In this document: positions 48,882 to 58,682 of the stretch, in pieces
How positions within the stretch are numbered: position 1 is the stretch's first letter
How the letters are laid out: each line of letters starts with the position of its first letter
Source of the DNA: Streptococcus gallolyticus subsp. gallolyticus DSM 16831
Lineage (GTDB): Bacteria > Bacillota > Bacilli > Lactobacillales > Streptococcaceae
Direction: 5' to 3'
DNA: 64,000 nt
Assembly (NCBI RefSeq): GCF_002000985.1
Contig: NZ_CP018822.1
Location: 2,250,001 to 2,314,000 of the forward strand
Program-made: the position numbers and the translations under genes
The notes under the pieces: generated by a model
Told to the model about the DNA's origin: nothing
The model's database searches: none
Seen by the model: only the letters and a program-made list of their open reading frames with translations

Positions 48882-49898
48882 ATGACAAGACAAAAAGTTG
48901 CTGTCTTAGGGCCTGGTTCATGGGGAACGGCTCTTGCGCAAGTATTAAATGACAACGGACATGACGTTTGTCTTTGGGGAAATATCCCAGACCAAATTGA
49001 AGAATTAAATACAAAACACACAAACACTCGCTACTTCAAAGATATTACAATCTCTGAAAATATCAAAGCGACACTCGATTTAAAAGAAGCACTCACAGAC
49101 GTTGATGCTATTTTATTTGTTGTACCGACCAAGGTAACACGCTTGGTCGCAAAACAAGTAGCTGAAACACTTGACCACAAAGCTGTTATCATGCACGCTT
49201 CTAAAGGACTTGAACCTGGCACACACGAACGTCTTTCTACTATTTTAGAAGAAGAAATTCCTGCTGAATTGCGTTCTGAAATCGTTGTTGTCTCTGGACC
49301 AAGCCACGCTGAGGAAACAATTGTTCGCGATATTACATTGATTACAGCTGCTTCAAAAGACCACGAATCTGCTAAATACGTTCAAGAACTCTTTAGCAAC
49401 AATTATTTCCGACTTTACACTAATACTGATGTTGTCGGTGTTGAAACAGCTGGTGCCCTTAAAAATATCATTGCTGTTGGTGCTGGTGCCCTCCACGGTC
49501 TTGGATACGGTGATAATGCCAAGGCGGCTGTTATCACACGTGGACTTGCTGAAATCACTCGTCTTGGGGTTAAAATGGGAGCTAATCCACTAACTTATAG
49601 CGGACTTTCTGGTGTCGGTGACCTTATCGTGACAGGAACATCTGTTCATTCTCGTAACTGGCGAGCTGGCGACGCACTTGGACGTGGTGAAAAACTCGAA
49701 GATATCGAAAAAAATATGGGTATGGTTATTGAGGGTATTTCAACCACTAAAGTTGCTTATGAACTTGCTAAAGAATTAGATGTTTACATGCCAATCACTA
49801 GCGCTATCTACAAAGTCATCTATGAAGGTGGCGACGTCCGTGAAAGTATCTTAGGTATGATGTCAAATGATTTCCGTTCTGAAAATGAATGGCACTAA
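48882..49898 (+). CDS. gpsA: Glycerol-3-phosphate dehydrogenase [NAD(P)+]
   Basis: 338 aa. Makes sn-glycerol 3-phosphate from dihydroxyacetone phosphate for phospholipid and teichoic acid synthesis. N-terminal Rossmann motif [10 protein letters not shown]; catalytic lysine region [26 protein letters not shown] near 200. The start at 48882 is set by GAGAGGAG; the longer frame starts upstream of this site. It is followed by galU 59 bp downstream on the same strand, probably one transcript. Confidence 0.96.
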   Translation: MTRQKVAVLGPGSWGTALAQVLNDNGHDVCLWGNIPDQIEELNTKHTNTRYFKDITISENIKATLDLKEALTDVDAILFVVPTKVTRLVAKQVAETLDHKAVIMHASKGLEPGTHERLSTILEEEIPAELRSEIVVVSGPSHAEETIVRDITLITAASKDHESAKYVQELFSNNYFRLYTNTDVVGVETAGALKNIIAVGAGALHGLGYGDNAKAAVITRGLAEITRLGVKMGANPLTYSGLSGVGDLIVTGTSVHSRNWRAGDALGRGEKLEDIEKNMGMVIEGISTTKVAYELAKELDVYMPITSAIYKVIYEGGDVRESILGMMSNDFRSENEWH

Positions 49899-49957
49899 TA
49901 TTAGAATTGTAGTATAATTTAGTCCAGTATAGTTAATTTATGAAAAGGAGTTCTCAT

Positions 49958-50872
49958 ATGAGAAAAGTTAGAAAAGCCGTCATTCCCGCTGCTGGTCTTG
50001 GAACACGCTTCTTGCCAGCAACTAAAGCACTCGCTAAAGAGATGCTTCCAATTGTTGATAAACCAACCATTCAATTTATCGTCGAAGAAGCCTTGAAATC
50101 AGGTATCGAAGACATTTTGGTTGTTACTGGGAAATCAAAACGTTCAATCGAAGACCACTTCGATTCAAATTTTGAGTTAGAATACAATTTGGAACATAAA
50201 GGGAAAACTGACCTTCTCAAACTTGTGAATGATACAACAGCTATCAATCTTCACTTTATCCGTCAAAGCCATCCACGCGGATTGGGAGACGCTGTTCTGC
50301 AAGCCAAAGCTTTTGTTGGTAATGAACCTTTCGTTGTTATGCTTGGTGACGACCTTATGGACATCAATAACGATAAAGCTGTACCATTGACAAAACAACT
50401 GATCAACGACTACGAAACCACACACGCATCAACTATCGCCGTTATGCCCGTACCACACGAAGAAGTATCATCTTACGGTGTTATTGCTCCTCAAGGCGAA
50501 GGCATTGACGGACTTTATAGCGTTGAAACATTTGTTGAAAAACCAGCCCCTGAAGATGCACCGAGTGACCTTGCAATCATCGGTCGTTATCTTCTTACTC
50601 CAGAAATCTTCAATATCCTTGAAACACAAGAACCTGGAGCTGGTAATGAAATTCAATTGACAGACGCTATCGATACCCTTAACAAAACACAACGTGTTTT
50701 TGCGCGCCAATTTAACGGTGACCGCTATGATGTCGGTGACAAATTTGGCTTTATGAAAACTTCTATTGACTATGCCCTTCAACACCCTCAAATCAAAGAT
50801 AGCATGAAACAATATCTTATCGATTTAGGTAAAGAATTAGAAGCTGATTCAAAAAAAGAAGAAACTAAATAA
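49958..50872 (+). CDS. galU: UTP--glucose-1-phosphate uridylyltransferase
   Basis: 304 aa. Makes UDP-glucose for capsule, glycolipids and galactose metabolism. Nucleotide-binding signature [22 protein letters not shown] at the N-terminus and the VEKP block near 168. AAGGAG precedes the ATG at 49958. Downstream of gpsA, as in S. pyogenes and S. pneumoniae. Confidence 0.96.
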   Translation: MRKVRKAVIPAAGLGTRFLPATKALAKEMLPIVDKPTIQFIVEEALKSGIEDILVVTGKSKRSIEDHFDSNFELEYNLEHKGKTDLLKLVNDTTAINLHFIRQSHPRGLGDAVLQAKAFVGNEPFVVMLGDDLMDINNDKAVPLTKQLINDYETTHASTIAVMPVPHEEVSSYGVIAPQGEGIDGLYSVETFVEKPAPEDAPSDLAIIGRYLLTPEIFNILETQEPGAGNEIQLTDAIDTLNKTQRVFARQFNGDRYDVGDKFGFMKTSIDYALQHPQIKDSMKQYLIDLGKELEADSKKEETK

Positions 50873-50887
50873 TACTTATAAGATAAA

Positions 50888-50919
50888 CCCCTTAGAAAAT
50901 TTCTAAGGGGCTTATTTTT
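50888..50919. terminator. Bidirectional terminator between galU and rhomboid gene
   Basis: 11-bp perfect stem CCCCTTAGAAA/TTTCTAAGGGG followed by CTTATTTTTA; it serves galU and perhaps the convergent rhomboid gene. Confidence 0.8.
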
Positions 50920-51589
50920 ATCTCAACGCAGCTAAAATCAAAATAAGATTTAAAATAACATACGCACCTGCAGCAAGCCAACGTTGCCAAGGTTTAAACA
51001 TATCTTTTTCTACAATTGTTGGCAAGAAGATAGCACATAAAATACCACCAACAAGACCGCCAATATGTCCGATAATCCCAACACCTGGGGTAAATAAATT
51101 AAAAAGTAAATTAATCAAAATCAACAACTGGTAATTGCGTCCCAATTCTTTCAAAAAAGGATTTCTACCAAAATAGCCAACTACCATAATAGCTGCAAAG
51201 ACACCAAATAGCGATGTTGAAGCACCTGCCGCAATCACATTTGGCGTAAAGAAAAGGGTAAAGGCATTTCCAACCACTCCTGATAACACATAAAGCGCCA
51301 AAAATTTATGATGCCCCCAAATCTTCTCTGCAATTTGCCCAACAAAATAAAGCGTTAAGGCATTAAAGAAAAAATGTTCCCAACCAATATGCACAAAAAT
51401 CGGTGTCACTAAGCGCCACAATTGTGTCGGAACTAGGCTAACATAAGCACCATACATGCCACCAAAATTAAGAATCGCTTGCCCAGAGGTCGCATTACCA
51501 AAATAAACAATCTGCATTGCCAAAAAGACAAGTGTTGTTAAAACCAGTAAAAATATCGTTATTGGATTTCTTTTAATTTCATTTTTCAT
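50918..51589 (-). CDS. Rhomboid family intramembrane serine protease
   Basis: 223 aa, six membrane helices. Catalytic Ser in GASTSLFG (~119) and His in GHIGGLVGG (~172); the conserved HIGWEHFFFNALTLYFVG segment marks helix 2. It cleaves membrane proteins; substrates unknown. Its start overlaps the stop of the cyclo-ligase gene (4 bp), a pairing also seen in other streptococci. Confidence 0.9.
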   Translation of the reverse strand: MKNEIKRNPITIFLLVLTTLVFLAMQIVYFGNATSGQAILNFGGMYGAYVSLVPTQLWRLVTPIFVHIGWEHFFFNALTLYFVGQIAEKIWGHHKFLALYVLSGVVGNAFTLFFTPNVIAAGASTSLFGVFAAIMVVGYFGRNPFLKELGRNYQLLILINLLFNLFTPGVGIIGHIGGLVGGILCAIFLPTIVEKDMFKPWQRWLAAGAYVILNLILILAALR

Positions 51590-52113
51590 CTACTAAAAAC
51601 CTCCTTCACAGCCATATCATGACAATCTGCCTGAAACTCTACTTTCTGAAACTCATAAATTGTGCTAACAGTATGTCCGTCATAATCAGCTAAATAACGG
51701 TCATAGTAACCGCCGCCATATCCGATACGAAAACCAGCTGGATTGAATCCTACGCCTGGGACATGAATGACATCAATTTGCGACTTATCCACAGCATTAG
51801 CTACCGCTGGCTCCCACAGACCAAACCTTGTTTTCACCAAATTATCCTTATCGTAAGGGCAAAAAATCATTTTTCCTTTGGAATAAGTCTTGGGAACAAG
51901 AATTTTTTTCCCATCTTTTTGGGCTTGATTGATTAACAATTGCGTATCGTATTCAAAATCAAAAGCTAAATACGTTGCGATTGTTTGCGCATTTTGATAA
52001 GCTGCTGACGCGACTAAATCTTCTAACAAAGCCTTATCTTTAGCGGCTTTCTCCGCCTTGTCATACTCTTTTAACTGAGTCAGAATAGCTACTCTTAACT
52101 GTGATTTTTCCAT
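51586..52113 (-). CDS. 5-formyltetrahydrofolate cyclo-ligase
   Basis: 175 aa. Converts 5-formyl-THF to 5,10-methenyl-THF with ATP. Signature PGVGFNPAGFRIGYGGGYYDRYL near residue 125. The start at 52113 (MEKSQLRVAIL) fits homologues; no Shine-Dalgarno is visible in front of it, so initiation may be unusual or a shorter leader is used. It is divergent from the CiaR-type promoter at 52169. Confidence 0.9.
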   Translation of the reverse strand: MEKSQLRVAILTQLKEYDKAEKAAKDKALLEDLVASAAYQNAQTIATYLAFDFEYDTQLLINQAQKDGKKILVPKTYSKGKMIFCPYDKDNLVKTRFGLWEPAVANAVDKSQIDVIHVPGVGFNPAGFRIGYGGGYYDRYLADYDGHTVSTIYEFQKVEFQADCHDMAVKEVFSR

Positions 52114-52168
52114 GCTATTATGATAACACAAAACTGGTTTTTTACTTAGCAAAAATCTTAAAATTTAC

Positions 52169-52201
52169 TTTAAGGTTTCTTTAAGGTTTCTCCGATATAC
52201 T
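52169..52201 (+). promoter_or_regulatory. CiaR-dependent promoter
   Basis: Exact CiaR box TTTAAG-N5-TTTAAG (52169-52185) followed after 10 bp by -10 TATACT (52196-52201). This is the architecture of csRNA promoters described in S. pneumoniae and relatives. Confidence 0.9.
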
Positions 52202-52207
52202 ATAAAC

Positions 52208-52345
52208 ATCCTAAATAGCGGTTCTCCCAAACCGCTGGGAATAGGCTCTTTTGGGAGTTATTCCCTTTTCATAAATCTCCTGGACATGGTTGAGAAATCA
52301 TGTCCTTCCCTTTTTAAGCCGCTAACTCCCAATAGCGGCTTTTTT
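52208..52345 (+). ncRNA. CiaR-dependent small RNA (csRNA)
   Basis: About 138 nt from the start expected 7 nt after the -10. Four hairpins: AGCGGTT/AACCGCT with a CTCCC loop (~52217-52236), GGGAATA/TATTCCC (52238-52265), GGACATG/CATGTCC (~52281-52304) and the terminator. Three single-stranded pyrimidine patches (CTCCC, ATCTCC, ACTCCC) could pair with Shine-Dalgarno sequences, as known csRNAs do (e.g. on comC). No open reading frame with a ribosome binding site inside. Targets are not predicted here. Confidence 0.85.
52316..52345 (+). terminator. Terminator of csRNA
   Basis: Stem AAGCCGCTA/TAGCGGCTT, 8-nt loop containing ACTCCC, then TTTTTT. Confidence 0.9.
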
Positions 52346-52354
52346 GCTGCCTAA

Positions 52355-52388
52355 AAAAGAACTTGAGTCTTAATTCTCAAGTTCTTTT
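52355..52388 (-). terminator. Terminator of dapL
   Basis: Perfect 13-bp stem AAAAGAACTTGAG/CTCAAGTTCTTTT with T-run on the minus strand. Confidence 0.88.
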
Positions 52389-52396
52389 AGTTATTA

Positions 52397-53527
52397 CTAT
52401 TTTGCTTTTTCTTTGAGAAAAGCTGAAATCTCACTAACCGCAAATGGTAAAGCAGCTTCATTTGGGCTCATCTGTGGGTGATGAAGCGCATAAGGCGTAT
52501 CAACGCCAAGCCAAAACATCACACCAGGGATTTTATTTAAAAGATAACCAAAATCTTCTCCAGTCATCGCAGGCGGGCAATCAATCAAATTAACAGCCTC
52601 TCGATTTCGGAAAAACGCCATTAAATCTTGTGCCAACTCTGGATTATTCTCCACAGGCAAATAGCCACCTTGTTTCAAATTGACATCAACTTCCATGTCA
52701 AAGCTGGCAGCAACGCCTTTGGCAATTTCCGTTAAACGTCTTTGAATATGCAAGCTCATATCCTGCGTCAATGTTCGAATGGTACCATGCAAACGCGCTG
52801 TCTCAGCAATGACATTGTTAGTTGTTCCAGCATGGAAAGAACCAAAAGTCACCACACCACCTTGAATTGGGTCAACATTACGGCTAACAATTGTCTGTAC
52901 TTGCGTGACAAAATACGAAGCAGCAACCAAAGCATCATTTGCTTCATGTGGAAAAGCAGCATGTCCTCCTTTTCCTTTAAAAGTGACCAACACTTCGCAA
53001 GTTCCTGCAAACAATGTTGAGGTATTAGTCGCAATATCACCAACCTTGAAATCAGGGCGAACATGAAGCCCATAAAATTCATCTGGTTTCCAATCGCCAA
53101 AGGCATTATCTTGATACATGAGCATGCCGCCAGCTTCATTTTCCTCTGCTGGTTGGAAAAGAAAGAGTACATTATTTTTTGGCTGCACTTGCACCAATTC
53201 ATTAAGTAAACCAAGCGCAACGGTCATGTGCATGTCATGCCCGCAAGCGTGCATACGCCCCTCATGCTGGCTAGCAAACGGCAACCCAGTTTCTTCTACA
53301 ATAGGCAAAGCGTCAATATCTGTTCGCCAACCAATCGTCTTTTCAGGAGCTGAGCCATTTAAAAAGACAAGGATCCCAGTTCGCCAAGTACGTTGCTCTA
53401 CAAAATCTTTTCCAGCCGTAATTTCTGCAATACGCTCCAAAAGATAAGCTTGTGTTTTAAATTCTTCCAAACCAATTTCAGGAATCTGGTGCAAATCACG
53501 GCGGATATTAACTAAATCTAAAGTCAT
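52397..53527 (-). CDS. dapL: N-acetyldiaminopimelate deacetylase
   Basis: 376 aa M20-type amidohydrolase of the acetylase branch of diaminopimelate/lysine synthesis. Metal ligands in HACGHDMH (~96) and further Glu/His in [10 protein letters not shown] (~129) and HVRPD (~156). It starts at ATG 53527 behind AAAGGA. The DapH acetyltransferase is encoded upstream on the same strand but separated by a ~500-bp repeat. Confidence 0.9.
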   Translation of the reverse strand: MTLDLVNIRRDLHQIPEIGLEEFKTQAYLLERIAEITAGKDFVEQRTWRTGILVFLNGSAPEKTIGWRTDIDALPIVEETGLPFASQHEGRMHACGHDMHMTVALGLLNELVQVQPKNNVLFLFQPAEENEAGGMLMYQDNAFGDWKPDEFYGLHVRPDFKVGDIATNTSTLFAGTCEVLVTFKGKGGHAAFPHEANDALVAASYFVTQVQTIVSRNVDPIQGGVVTFGSFHAGTTNNVIAETARLHGTIRTLTQDMSLHIQRRLTEIAKGVAASFDMEVDVNLKQGGYLPVENNPELAQDLMAFFRNREAVNLIDCPPAMTGEDFGYLLNKIPGVMFWLGVDTPYALHHPQMSPNEAALPFAVSEISAFLKEKAK

Positions 53528-53551
53528 ATTTTTTCCTTTATTTTTTAAAAG

Positions 53552-54028
53552 GGAGTGGAACAAATAAAATCTCCAGTGGAGATTTTATTCATGAGCCTAG
53601 AAATTAAAAAGCGAATCGGTAATTTCAAAGAAATTCGATTTCTCAGCAAATCTTAATTTCTTGTTGCTGACCTAAAACGGTCTATCCCCAGACCGTTTTT
53701 GACACTTACTCCGTAAGTTTTATTCCCCGATTAAAAAGGTTCACCGAACCTTTTTAACTCACCCCCGCATGGCTCGAAAGATTTGGGGAATCTTTCGAGG
53801 TGGGAAATAGAGTCAAGTGAAGCTTGACATCAAAAAGGTTGTAAAAGCTGATTCATCAGCGTATTAGAACCCACTCAGCAGTGATTGATTGGCACTGAAG
53901 TGCCTAATCAATTGTGCATGGGAAACTCTAAGTTGACTAAAGTCAACAGAGTTTCTCCAAACTACTGCGCCTTGCTTACTACAACTACATAAGTAATGAA
54001 GCTGAGCATCTTTTATCTCAACTTCCTT
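53552..54028. repeat. Hairpin-mosaic repeat, long copy C
   Basis: ~475 bp homologous to 39568-39959. Several stems are changed pairwise: AAAATCTCC/GGAGATTTT, AAAACGGTCT/AGACCGTTTT, CGAAAGATT/AATCTTTCG. Two extra hairpins are inserted at ~53884-53913 (ATTGATTGGCACT / AGTGCCTAATCAAT) and ~53922-53955 (GAAACTCT..GTTGACT / AGTCAAC..AGAGTTTC). No coding content. It lies between dapH and dapL. Confidence 0.85.
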
Positions 54029-54030
54029 TA

Positions 54031-54729
54031 TTACAAATTACGCAAAGCGTCTTCGAGTGCTGTTTTTTGTTGTGTTTTGGCATCAATTTCTTTAATGACA
54101 CGCGCTGGAACACCTGCTACAACAACATTTTCAGGGACATCTTTGGTAACAATAGCTCCCGCAGCAACAACAGAACCATTACCGACTTGAACCCCTTCGA
54201 TAACGACCGCATTAGCACCGACAAGAACGTTGTCTCCGATACGAACTGGATCAGCTGAAGCTGGTTCAATTACACCTGCAAGAACGGCACCTGCACCGAT
54301 ATGGCTATTTTTACCAACAATGGCACGACCACCAAGAACAGCACCCATGTCAATCATTGTTCCTGCACCGATTTCAGCACCGATATTAATCACAGCTCCC
54401 ATCATAACAACCGCATTGTCTTCGATTGTCACTTGGTCACGAATGATAGCCCCTGGTTCGATACGAGCGTTAATATGGCGTTTATCAAGCAATGGCACAG
54501 CTGAATTACGACCATCTTGTTCAACAACATAATCTTTATTTTCAGTCAAGTTTGCCAAAAGTGGCTCAATGTCTTTCCAATCACCAAAAAGCACATTACC
54601 AAGCTTAATGACACTTTCTGGAACAGCTGCTGCTAATTCACCTTCAAATGTCACTTTAACATTTGTTTTTTTCTCCGCATTTCCGATAAATGCGATAATT
54701 TCTTGAGCAGTCATTTTTTGTGCAGTCAT
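54031..54729 (-). CDS. dapH: 2,3,4,5-tetrahydropyridine-2,6-dicarboxylate N-acetyltransferase
   Basis: 232 aa left-handed beta-helix enzyme using acetyl-CoA. Hexapeptide repeats dominate residues ~90-215 ([45 protein letters not shown]). It feeds the acetylated route of diaminopimelate synthesis with DapL. The start at 54729 ([11 protein letters not shown]) is chosen by homology; the ribosome binding site is weak. A leader of about 165 nt precedes it. Confidence 0.92.
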   Translation of the reverse strand: MTAQKMTAQEIIAFIGNAEKKTNVKVTFEGELAAAVPESVIKLGNVLFGDWKDIEPLLANLTENKDYVVEQDGRNSAVPLLDKRHINARIEPGAIIRDQVTIEDNAVVMMGAVINIGAEIGAGTMIDMGAVLGGRAIVGKNSHIGAGAVLAGVIEPASADPVRIGDNVLVGANAVVIEGVQVGNGSVVAAGAIVTKDVPENVVVAGVPARVIKEIDAKTQQKTALEDALRNL

Positions 54730-54907
54730 ATTTAAGATACCCAGAGCGTTGAAGCGGCTCACAGAGCCTTTCAATCGAGAAAAGTAAAGCAGAATATCTA
54801 CTACTAACCAGTTTTCCCTTTTAGCTCAGATACAGTTATTCAAAACTCCCCTTGCTAAACACTCAAATCCTTCTAATTCAAATTTTATTATATAATTTAC
54901 TATTATA
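54730..54907 (-). promoter_or_regulatory. dapH promoter and leader
   Basis: -10 TATAAT at 54902-54907 (minus strand, after TTGT), poor -35. The leader of about 165 nt contains a GGCTC/GAGCC hairpin (~54752-54770) near the start codon. No lysine-riboswitch core recognised. Confidence 0.45.
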
Positions 54908-54972
54908 ACAAATATTCAGAAAATTTGGAAAGAAATTTGGTTATTTATTCACCTCGAATAATTTTTTCACGC

Positions 54973-55000
54973 AAAAAAGCTCCCTTACGGAAGCTTTTTT
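54973..55000 (-). terminator. Terminator of pgi
   Basis: 12-bp stem AAAAAAGCTTCC/GGGAGCTTTTTT (one mismatch) with T-run, just after the pgi stop. Confidence 0.9.
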
Positions 55001-55018
55001 ATCTATGTTAATGATGAA

Positions 55019-56368
55019 TTAAAGACGTGCGTTCAATTCTGCTGACAAGTCTTCAAATCCTGGTTTACCAAGAAGAGCAAACATGTTTTTCTTGTATGCT
55101 TCTACACCTGGTTGGTTGAATGGGTTAACAGCGTTAAGGTAACCTGAAAGACCGATAGCCAACTCGAAGAAGTAGATTGTGTAACCAAGAGTGAATTCAT
55201 CTTGTTGAGGAAGTGTCAAGAACATGTTAGGAACACCACCGTCAGTGTGAGCAAGAAGAACACCGTCAGTTGCTTTTTTGTTTACGAAGTCAACGTCTTT
55301 ACCTTGAAGGTATCCAAGACCGTCAAGGTCTTCTGACAATTCAGGGATAACAACGTTTTTACGTGGTTTGTCAATACGAACAACTGTTTCGAAGATGTTA
55401 CGGTAACCTTCTTGGATGAATTGACCAAGTGAGTGAAGGTCAGTTGAGAAGTTAGCAGATGTTGGGTAGATACCTTTTTGGTGTTTACCTTCTGATTCAC
55501 CAGCCAATTGTTTCCACCATTCACCGAAGTATTGAAGTGATGGTTCGTAGTTAGCCAAGATTTCAGTGATGTAACCTTTACGGTAAAGAATGTTACGAAT
55601 AGCAGCGTATTGATAAGCGATGTTTTCTGAAATTTCAGCAGAAGTCAATTCTTGACGTGCAGCGTTAGCACCAGTCATAAGAGCTTCGATGTCGATACCA
55701 GCGGCAGCGATTGGAAGAAGACCTACGGCAGTCAATACTGAGAAACGTCCACCAACGTTATCTGGAACAACAAATGTTTCCCAATCGTTAGCAACAGCTT
55801 CAACTTTAACAGCACCTTTAGCTTTATCAGTTGTAGCGTAGATACGTTTGTTAGCTTCTTCTTGACCGTATTTTTCAATCAAAAGTTCTTTGAATACACG
55901 GAAAGCGATAGCTGGTTCAGTTGTTGTACCAGATTTAGAGATAACGTTTACTGAGAAATCTTTATCTTTAACGTATTCAACAAGGTCTGCAAGGTAAGTT
56001 GAAGAAATTGAGTTACCAGCGTAAAGGATTTGTGGACCTTTACGGTCTGCAGATGCTTGTAGGTTATAGAAGTGGTTGCTCAAGAAGTCGATAGCCGCAC
56101 GAGCTCCAAGGTAAGAACCACCGATACCGATAACAACAAGAACTTCGCTGTCTGATTGGATTTTAGCAGCAGCTTTTTGGATACGCGCAAATTCTTCTTT
56201 GTCGTAGTTTTCAGGAAGGTCTAACCAACCAAGGAAGTCAGAACCTGGACCTGTACCTTTACGCAAGTATTCGTCAGCAGCGTTGACTTGCGGTTGCATG
56301 AAGTCGATTTCTTCTTGTTCGACGAATTGACCCAAAAGTTTTGAATAATCAAATTTAATATGTGTCAT
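55019..56368 (-). CDS. pgi: Glucose-6-phosphate isomerase
   Basis: 449 aa. Interconverts glucose 6-phosphate and fructose 6-phosphate. Signatures: [11 protein letters not shown] (~80), [10 protein letters not shown] (~138), and the C-terminal block with [22 protein letters not shown] precedes the ATG at 56368. Monocistronic, with a good promoter and terminator. Codon use is that of a highly expressed gene. Confidence 0.97.
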   Translation of the reverse strand: MTHIKFDYSKLLGQFVEQEEIDFMQPQVNAADEYLRKGTGPGSDFLGWLDLPENYDKEEFARIQKAAAKIQSDSEVLVVIGIGGSYLGARAAIDFLSNHFYNLQASADRKGPQILYAGNSISSTYLADLVEYVKDKDFSVNVISKSGTTTEPAIAFRVFKELLIEKYGQEEANKRIYATTDKAKGAVKVEAVANDWETFVVPDNVGGRFSVLTAVGLLPIAAAGIDIEALMTGANAARQELTSAEISENIAYQYAAIRNILYRKGYITEILANYEPSLQYFGEWWKQLAGESEGKHQKGIYPTSANFSTDLHSLGQFIQEGYRNIFETVVRIDKPRKNVVIPELSEDLDGLGYLQGKDVDFVNKKATDGVLLAHTDGGVPNMFLTLPQQDEFTLGYTIYFFELAIGLSGYLNAVNPFNQPGVEAYKKNMFALLGKPGFEDLSAELNARL

Positions 56369-56402
56369 TACAATACTCCTCAAAAAATTAAATTTCTCTT
56401 CT

Positions 56403-56472
56403 ATATTACTCTTTTATGCATGATTTTTCAATGATTTTTACTAAATTATCTCATTTAAATAAAGCGTTTACC
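56403..56472 (-). promoter_or_regulatory. pgi promoter with upstream candidate cre
   Basis: Minus strand -35 TTGAAA (56426-56431), 17-bp spacer, -10 TAATAT (56403-56408). A cre-like ATAAAGCGTTTACC (56459-56472, plus strand) is centred about 37 bp upstream of the -35, a position compatible with CcpA activation of a glycolytic gene. Confidence 0.5.
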
Positions 56473-56646
56473 AAGTTGCTGAAAACTTTCATGAAACAAC
56501 CATTTTGTGATGAAAATTTCACAGATTTTTACAGTTATAGCCACGTCACAACACAGATGACACTTGATTTATCTAAACGATTAAACACGATTAAAATATT
56601 TTAATTCCTGCCCCTATTTCGCCCCTTTTAGTCTCTTAAATAAAAA

Positions 56647-56679
56647 ATAATCCTCTGAAACGATTGATTTCAAAGGGTT
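56647..56679 (-). terminator. Terminator downstream of SRP RNA
   Basis: Stem AACCCTTTGAAA/TTTCAGAGGATT with wobble pairs followed by ATTTTTTATTT on the minus strand. Confidence 0.7.
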
Positions 56680-56693
56680 TTAGTTTTATATAC

Positions 56694-56772
56694 AAAAAGA
56701 GCACACACCTACAATCGCTTAGGGCTGCTGGATTCCTCCCCTGACCCACTTCACGCGCAGATGTTGCTCCGA
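56694..56772 (-). ncRNA. ffs: Signal recognition particle RNA (4.5S/scRNA, small bacterial type)
   Basis: The minus strand contains the SRP domain IV core GTCAGG..GGAA..CAGCAGCC (bulge and tetraloop hairpin) with flanking arms that pair (GGAGCA at the 5' end with TGCTC at the 3' end, ACATC with GGTGT). TATAAT at 56778-56783 is a few bases upstream and a T-run follows the 3' stem. Ends are approximate. It lies directly after tadA, a common streptococcal position. Confidence 0.92.
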
Positions 56773-56806
56773 GGAATATTATATCATAATTTCTAGATTA
56801 TGCAAA

Positions 56807-57313
56807 CTAAGACTGTTCTTTGGCAGCTTGCTTAGCTGCTTTTTTCTTTTCACGGTTTTTACGGAAAAAATCTTGCATGATAGCTGCACATTCGGTCTCT
56901 AAAATCCCAGTCTCCACTTCCACTCGATGATTGAGACGAACGTCCGTCAGAATATCATAAAGACTGCCTGCACCGCCAAATTTTTGATTGGCAGCCCCAT
57001 AAATCACTTGCGGAATGCGGGCAAGCCCAATAGCTCCGCTACACATCACGCAAGGCTCAATGGTCACAAATAGGGTGCTATCTAGCAAACGCCAACTACC
57101 TTCGTTTTCATTGGCATCATCAATCGCCATGATTTCAGCATGCAAAATGGCTTTCTGACGTTCTTCACGCGCATTGTGTCCACGTCCAATGATAACACCG
57201 TTTTTCACGATAACACAGCCAATTGGGATTTCCTCTTTTGCTAGCGACTTTTGCGCTTCCTTGAGCGCTTCTCGCATGAAATATTCCTTTTCTTCTTGTG
57301 TAAATTCAGCCAT
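56807..57313 (-). CDS. tadA: tRNA-specific adenosine deaminase TadA
   Basis: 168 aa. Converts A34 to inosine in tRNA-Arg(ACG). Zn/catalytic motifs HAEIMAI (His, Glu; ~53) and PCVMCSGA (~84). Its start codon overlaps the stop of the upstream MBL-fold gene, so they are co-translated. The C-terminal tail is Lys/Ala-rich. Confidence 0.94.
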   Translation of the reverse strand: MAEFTQEEKEYFMREALKEAQKSLAKEEIPIGCVIVKNGVIIGRGHNAREERQKAILHAEIMAIDDANENEGSWRLLDSTLFVTIEPCVMCSGAIGLARIPQVIYGAANQKFGGAGSLYDILTDVRLNHRVEVETGILETECAAIMQDFFRKNREKKKAAKQAAKEQS

Positions 57314-58089
57314 TATAGCTCACCAAGTTGCCATGATTTGTGTGGCTCAGCTAAATCAACAGGAACACCGTCAGCATAATTTTCTGCTTCTTCTTTAAGC
57401 ACTTGAAGGTGATTTTCGGCATCAATGCCTTGTGGTGGAACTGGTGGCGTATGCGTCAAGACAAGGGATGTCACACCTGCAGCCTTGGCAATTTGCCCTG
57501 CTTCTTTGGTTGTCAAATGCGCTGGATGATTTTCATTTCCCGCATAAAGGTAAACATCTGCCAAAAAGAGGTCAGCGCCTGCAGCAAATTTATCCAAACC
57601 TTCAAAATAGCCTGTATCACCAGTGAAAACAAGTGTTTGCCCTGTTGCACGTTCGACAATACGAAAAGCATAGCAAGGAACAGGGTGGACGGTTTTGATA
57701 AAGGTAATGTCGAATGGACCGATCTTCTCAACGCCGTTGACATCATAAGCTTTCCCTTGAGAAACACCGTCTAAAGTCAGTTTAGCAAATTCTTGCTCAT
57801 CTTCGGTGTGTCCGTAGATTGGCAAAATTTTAGGCTCCCAGAGATGTTTGGGATATAGTTGGAAATAATGGCGTAGCACGCCTAAATCAGCAACATGGTC
57901 AGGATGATAATGCGAAATAATCACCGCATCCAAGTCAAGTGGGCTGATTTCTTTTTCTAATTCTGTGACAGCACGGCTTCCGCAATCCATAAGCAATTGA
58001 AAACCGTCCTCACTCGTAACGAGATAAGAGGTCGTTCCGCCGTCTTTATATGGGTAAGCTCCCCAGCAACCAAGTGTTGTGAGTTTCAT
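57313..58089 (-). CDS. MBL-fold metallo-hydrolase (RNase Z-like)
   Basis: 258 aa beta-lactamase-fold protein with HYHPDHVADL (metal site, ~57), FTGDTGYFEG (~155) and a final conserved His in VLTHTPP. Related to the YhfI/ElaC-like group of unknown substrate. Overlaps tadA by one base. It is not RNase Z itself, because the exosite region is absent. Confidence 0.82.
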   Translation of the reverse strand: MKLTTLGCWGAYPYKDGGTTSYLVTSEDGFQLLMDCGSRAVTELEKEISPLDLDAVIISHYHPDHVADLGVLRHYFQLYPKHLWEPKILPIYGHTEDEQEFAKLTLDGVSQGKAYDVNGVEKIGPFDITFIKTVHPVPCYAFRIVERATGQTLVFTGDTGYFEGLDKFAAGADLFLADVYLYAGNENHPAHLTTKEAGQIAKAAGVTSLVLTHTPPVPPQGIDAENHLQVLKEEAENYADGVPVDLAEPHKSWQLGEL

Positions 58090-58148
58090 CGTAGAATCCT
58101 CCTCTAGTAATGCTTACTCACATTATAACATTTTTTGAAAACTATCTC

Positions 58149-58679
58149 TTACGACACCATCAGTCTATCTTTAAATTTATAGGCTACAACACTAGCAATA
58201 ATTGCCTTAATCGTATCTCCTGGGATAAATACAAGATTTGATAAAAGAGAAGTCAACAAAGGTGTGTGTATATAAACAGATAGATAAATTGCTCCCACCA
58301 CATCAACAAATAAAACACCGCCTAGTAAAATTGCAATTAAATTATTAATAAAAGATGATGTCTTAAAAATTTTCAAAATCACATTGATTAGAATTGGCAC
58401 AAAAAACCAAGCAACCACATAACCAGCCGTTGGTCCAGCAAAAACAGCAAACAAGGTACTACCAGAAAAAGCTGGAATAAACATCCCCAAAAGGAAAAAC
58501 AGAAGAATCGACAAGCACCCTTTTTTCCAACCTAAGAGCACACCTGCTAACATGATTCCCAAATTTTGCAAAACAATTGGAACAGGGATAAAACCCAGTG
58601 GAATGGCTGGAATAAAACCTAAAATGACAAGAATAGTTGTCATCATTGCAATATAAAGTAAATCTCTCACGTTTTTCAT
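58149..58679 (-). CDS. bioY: Biotin transporter BioY
   Basis: 176 aa S component of an ECF-type biotin uptake system, five or six membrane helices. The pattern GFIPVPIVLQNLGIMLAG and GPTAGYVVAWF is the BioY signature. It follows the zinc-finger gene by 3 bp. The energising EcfAAT module is elsewhere; no biotin synthesis genes seen. Confidence 0.9.
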   Translation of the reverse strand: MKNVRDLLYIAMMTTILVILGFIPAIPLGFIPVPIVLQNLGIMLAGVLLGWKKGCLSILLFFLLGMFIPAFSGSTLFAVFAGPTAGYVVAWFFVPILINVILKIFKTSSFINNLIAILLGGVLFVDVVGAIYLSVYIHTPLLTSLLSNLVFIPGDTIKAIIASVVAYKFKDRLMVS

Positions 58680-58682
58680 AAA

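Noticed and set aside
54730..54900. Lysine riboswitch in the dapH leader
   Set aside because: Core L-box motifs are absent; only a short hairpin near the start codon was seen.
56416..56604. Plus-strand open frame of 62 codons upstream of pgi
   Set aside because: No ribosome binding site; it overlaps the pgi promoter and has AT-rich chance composition.
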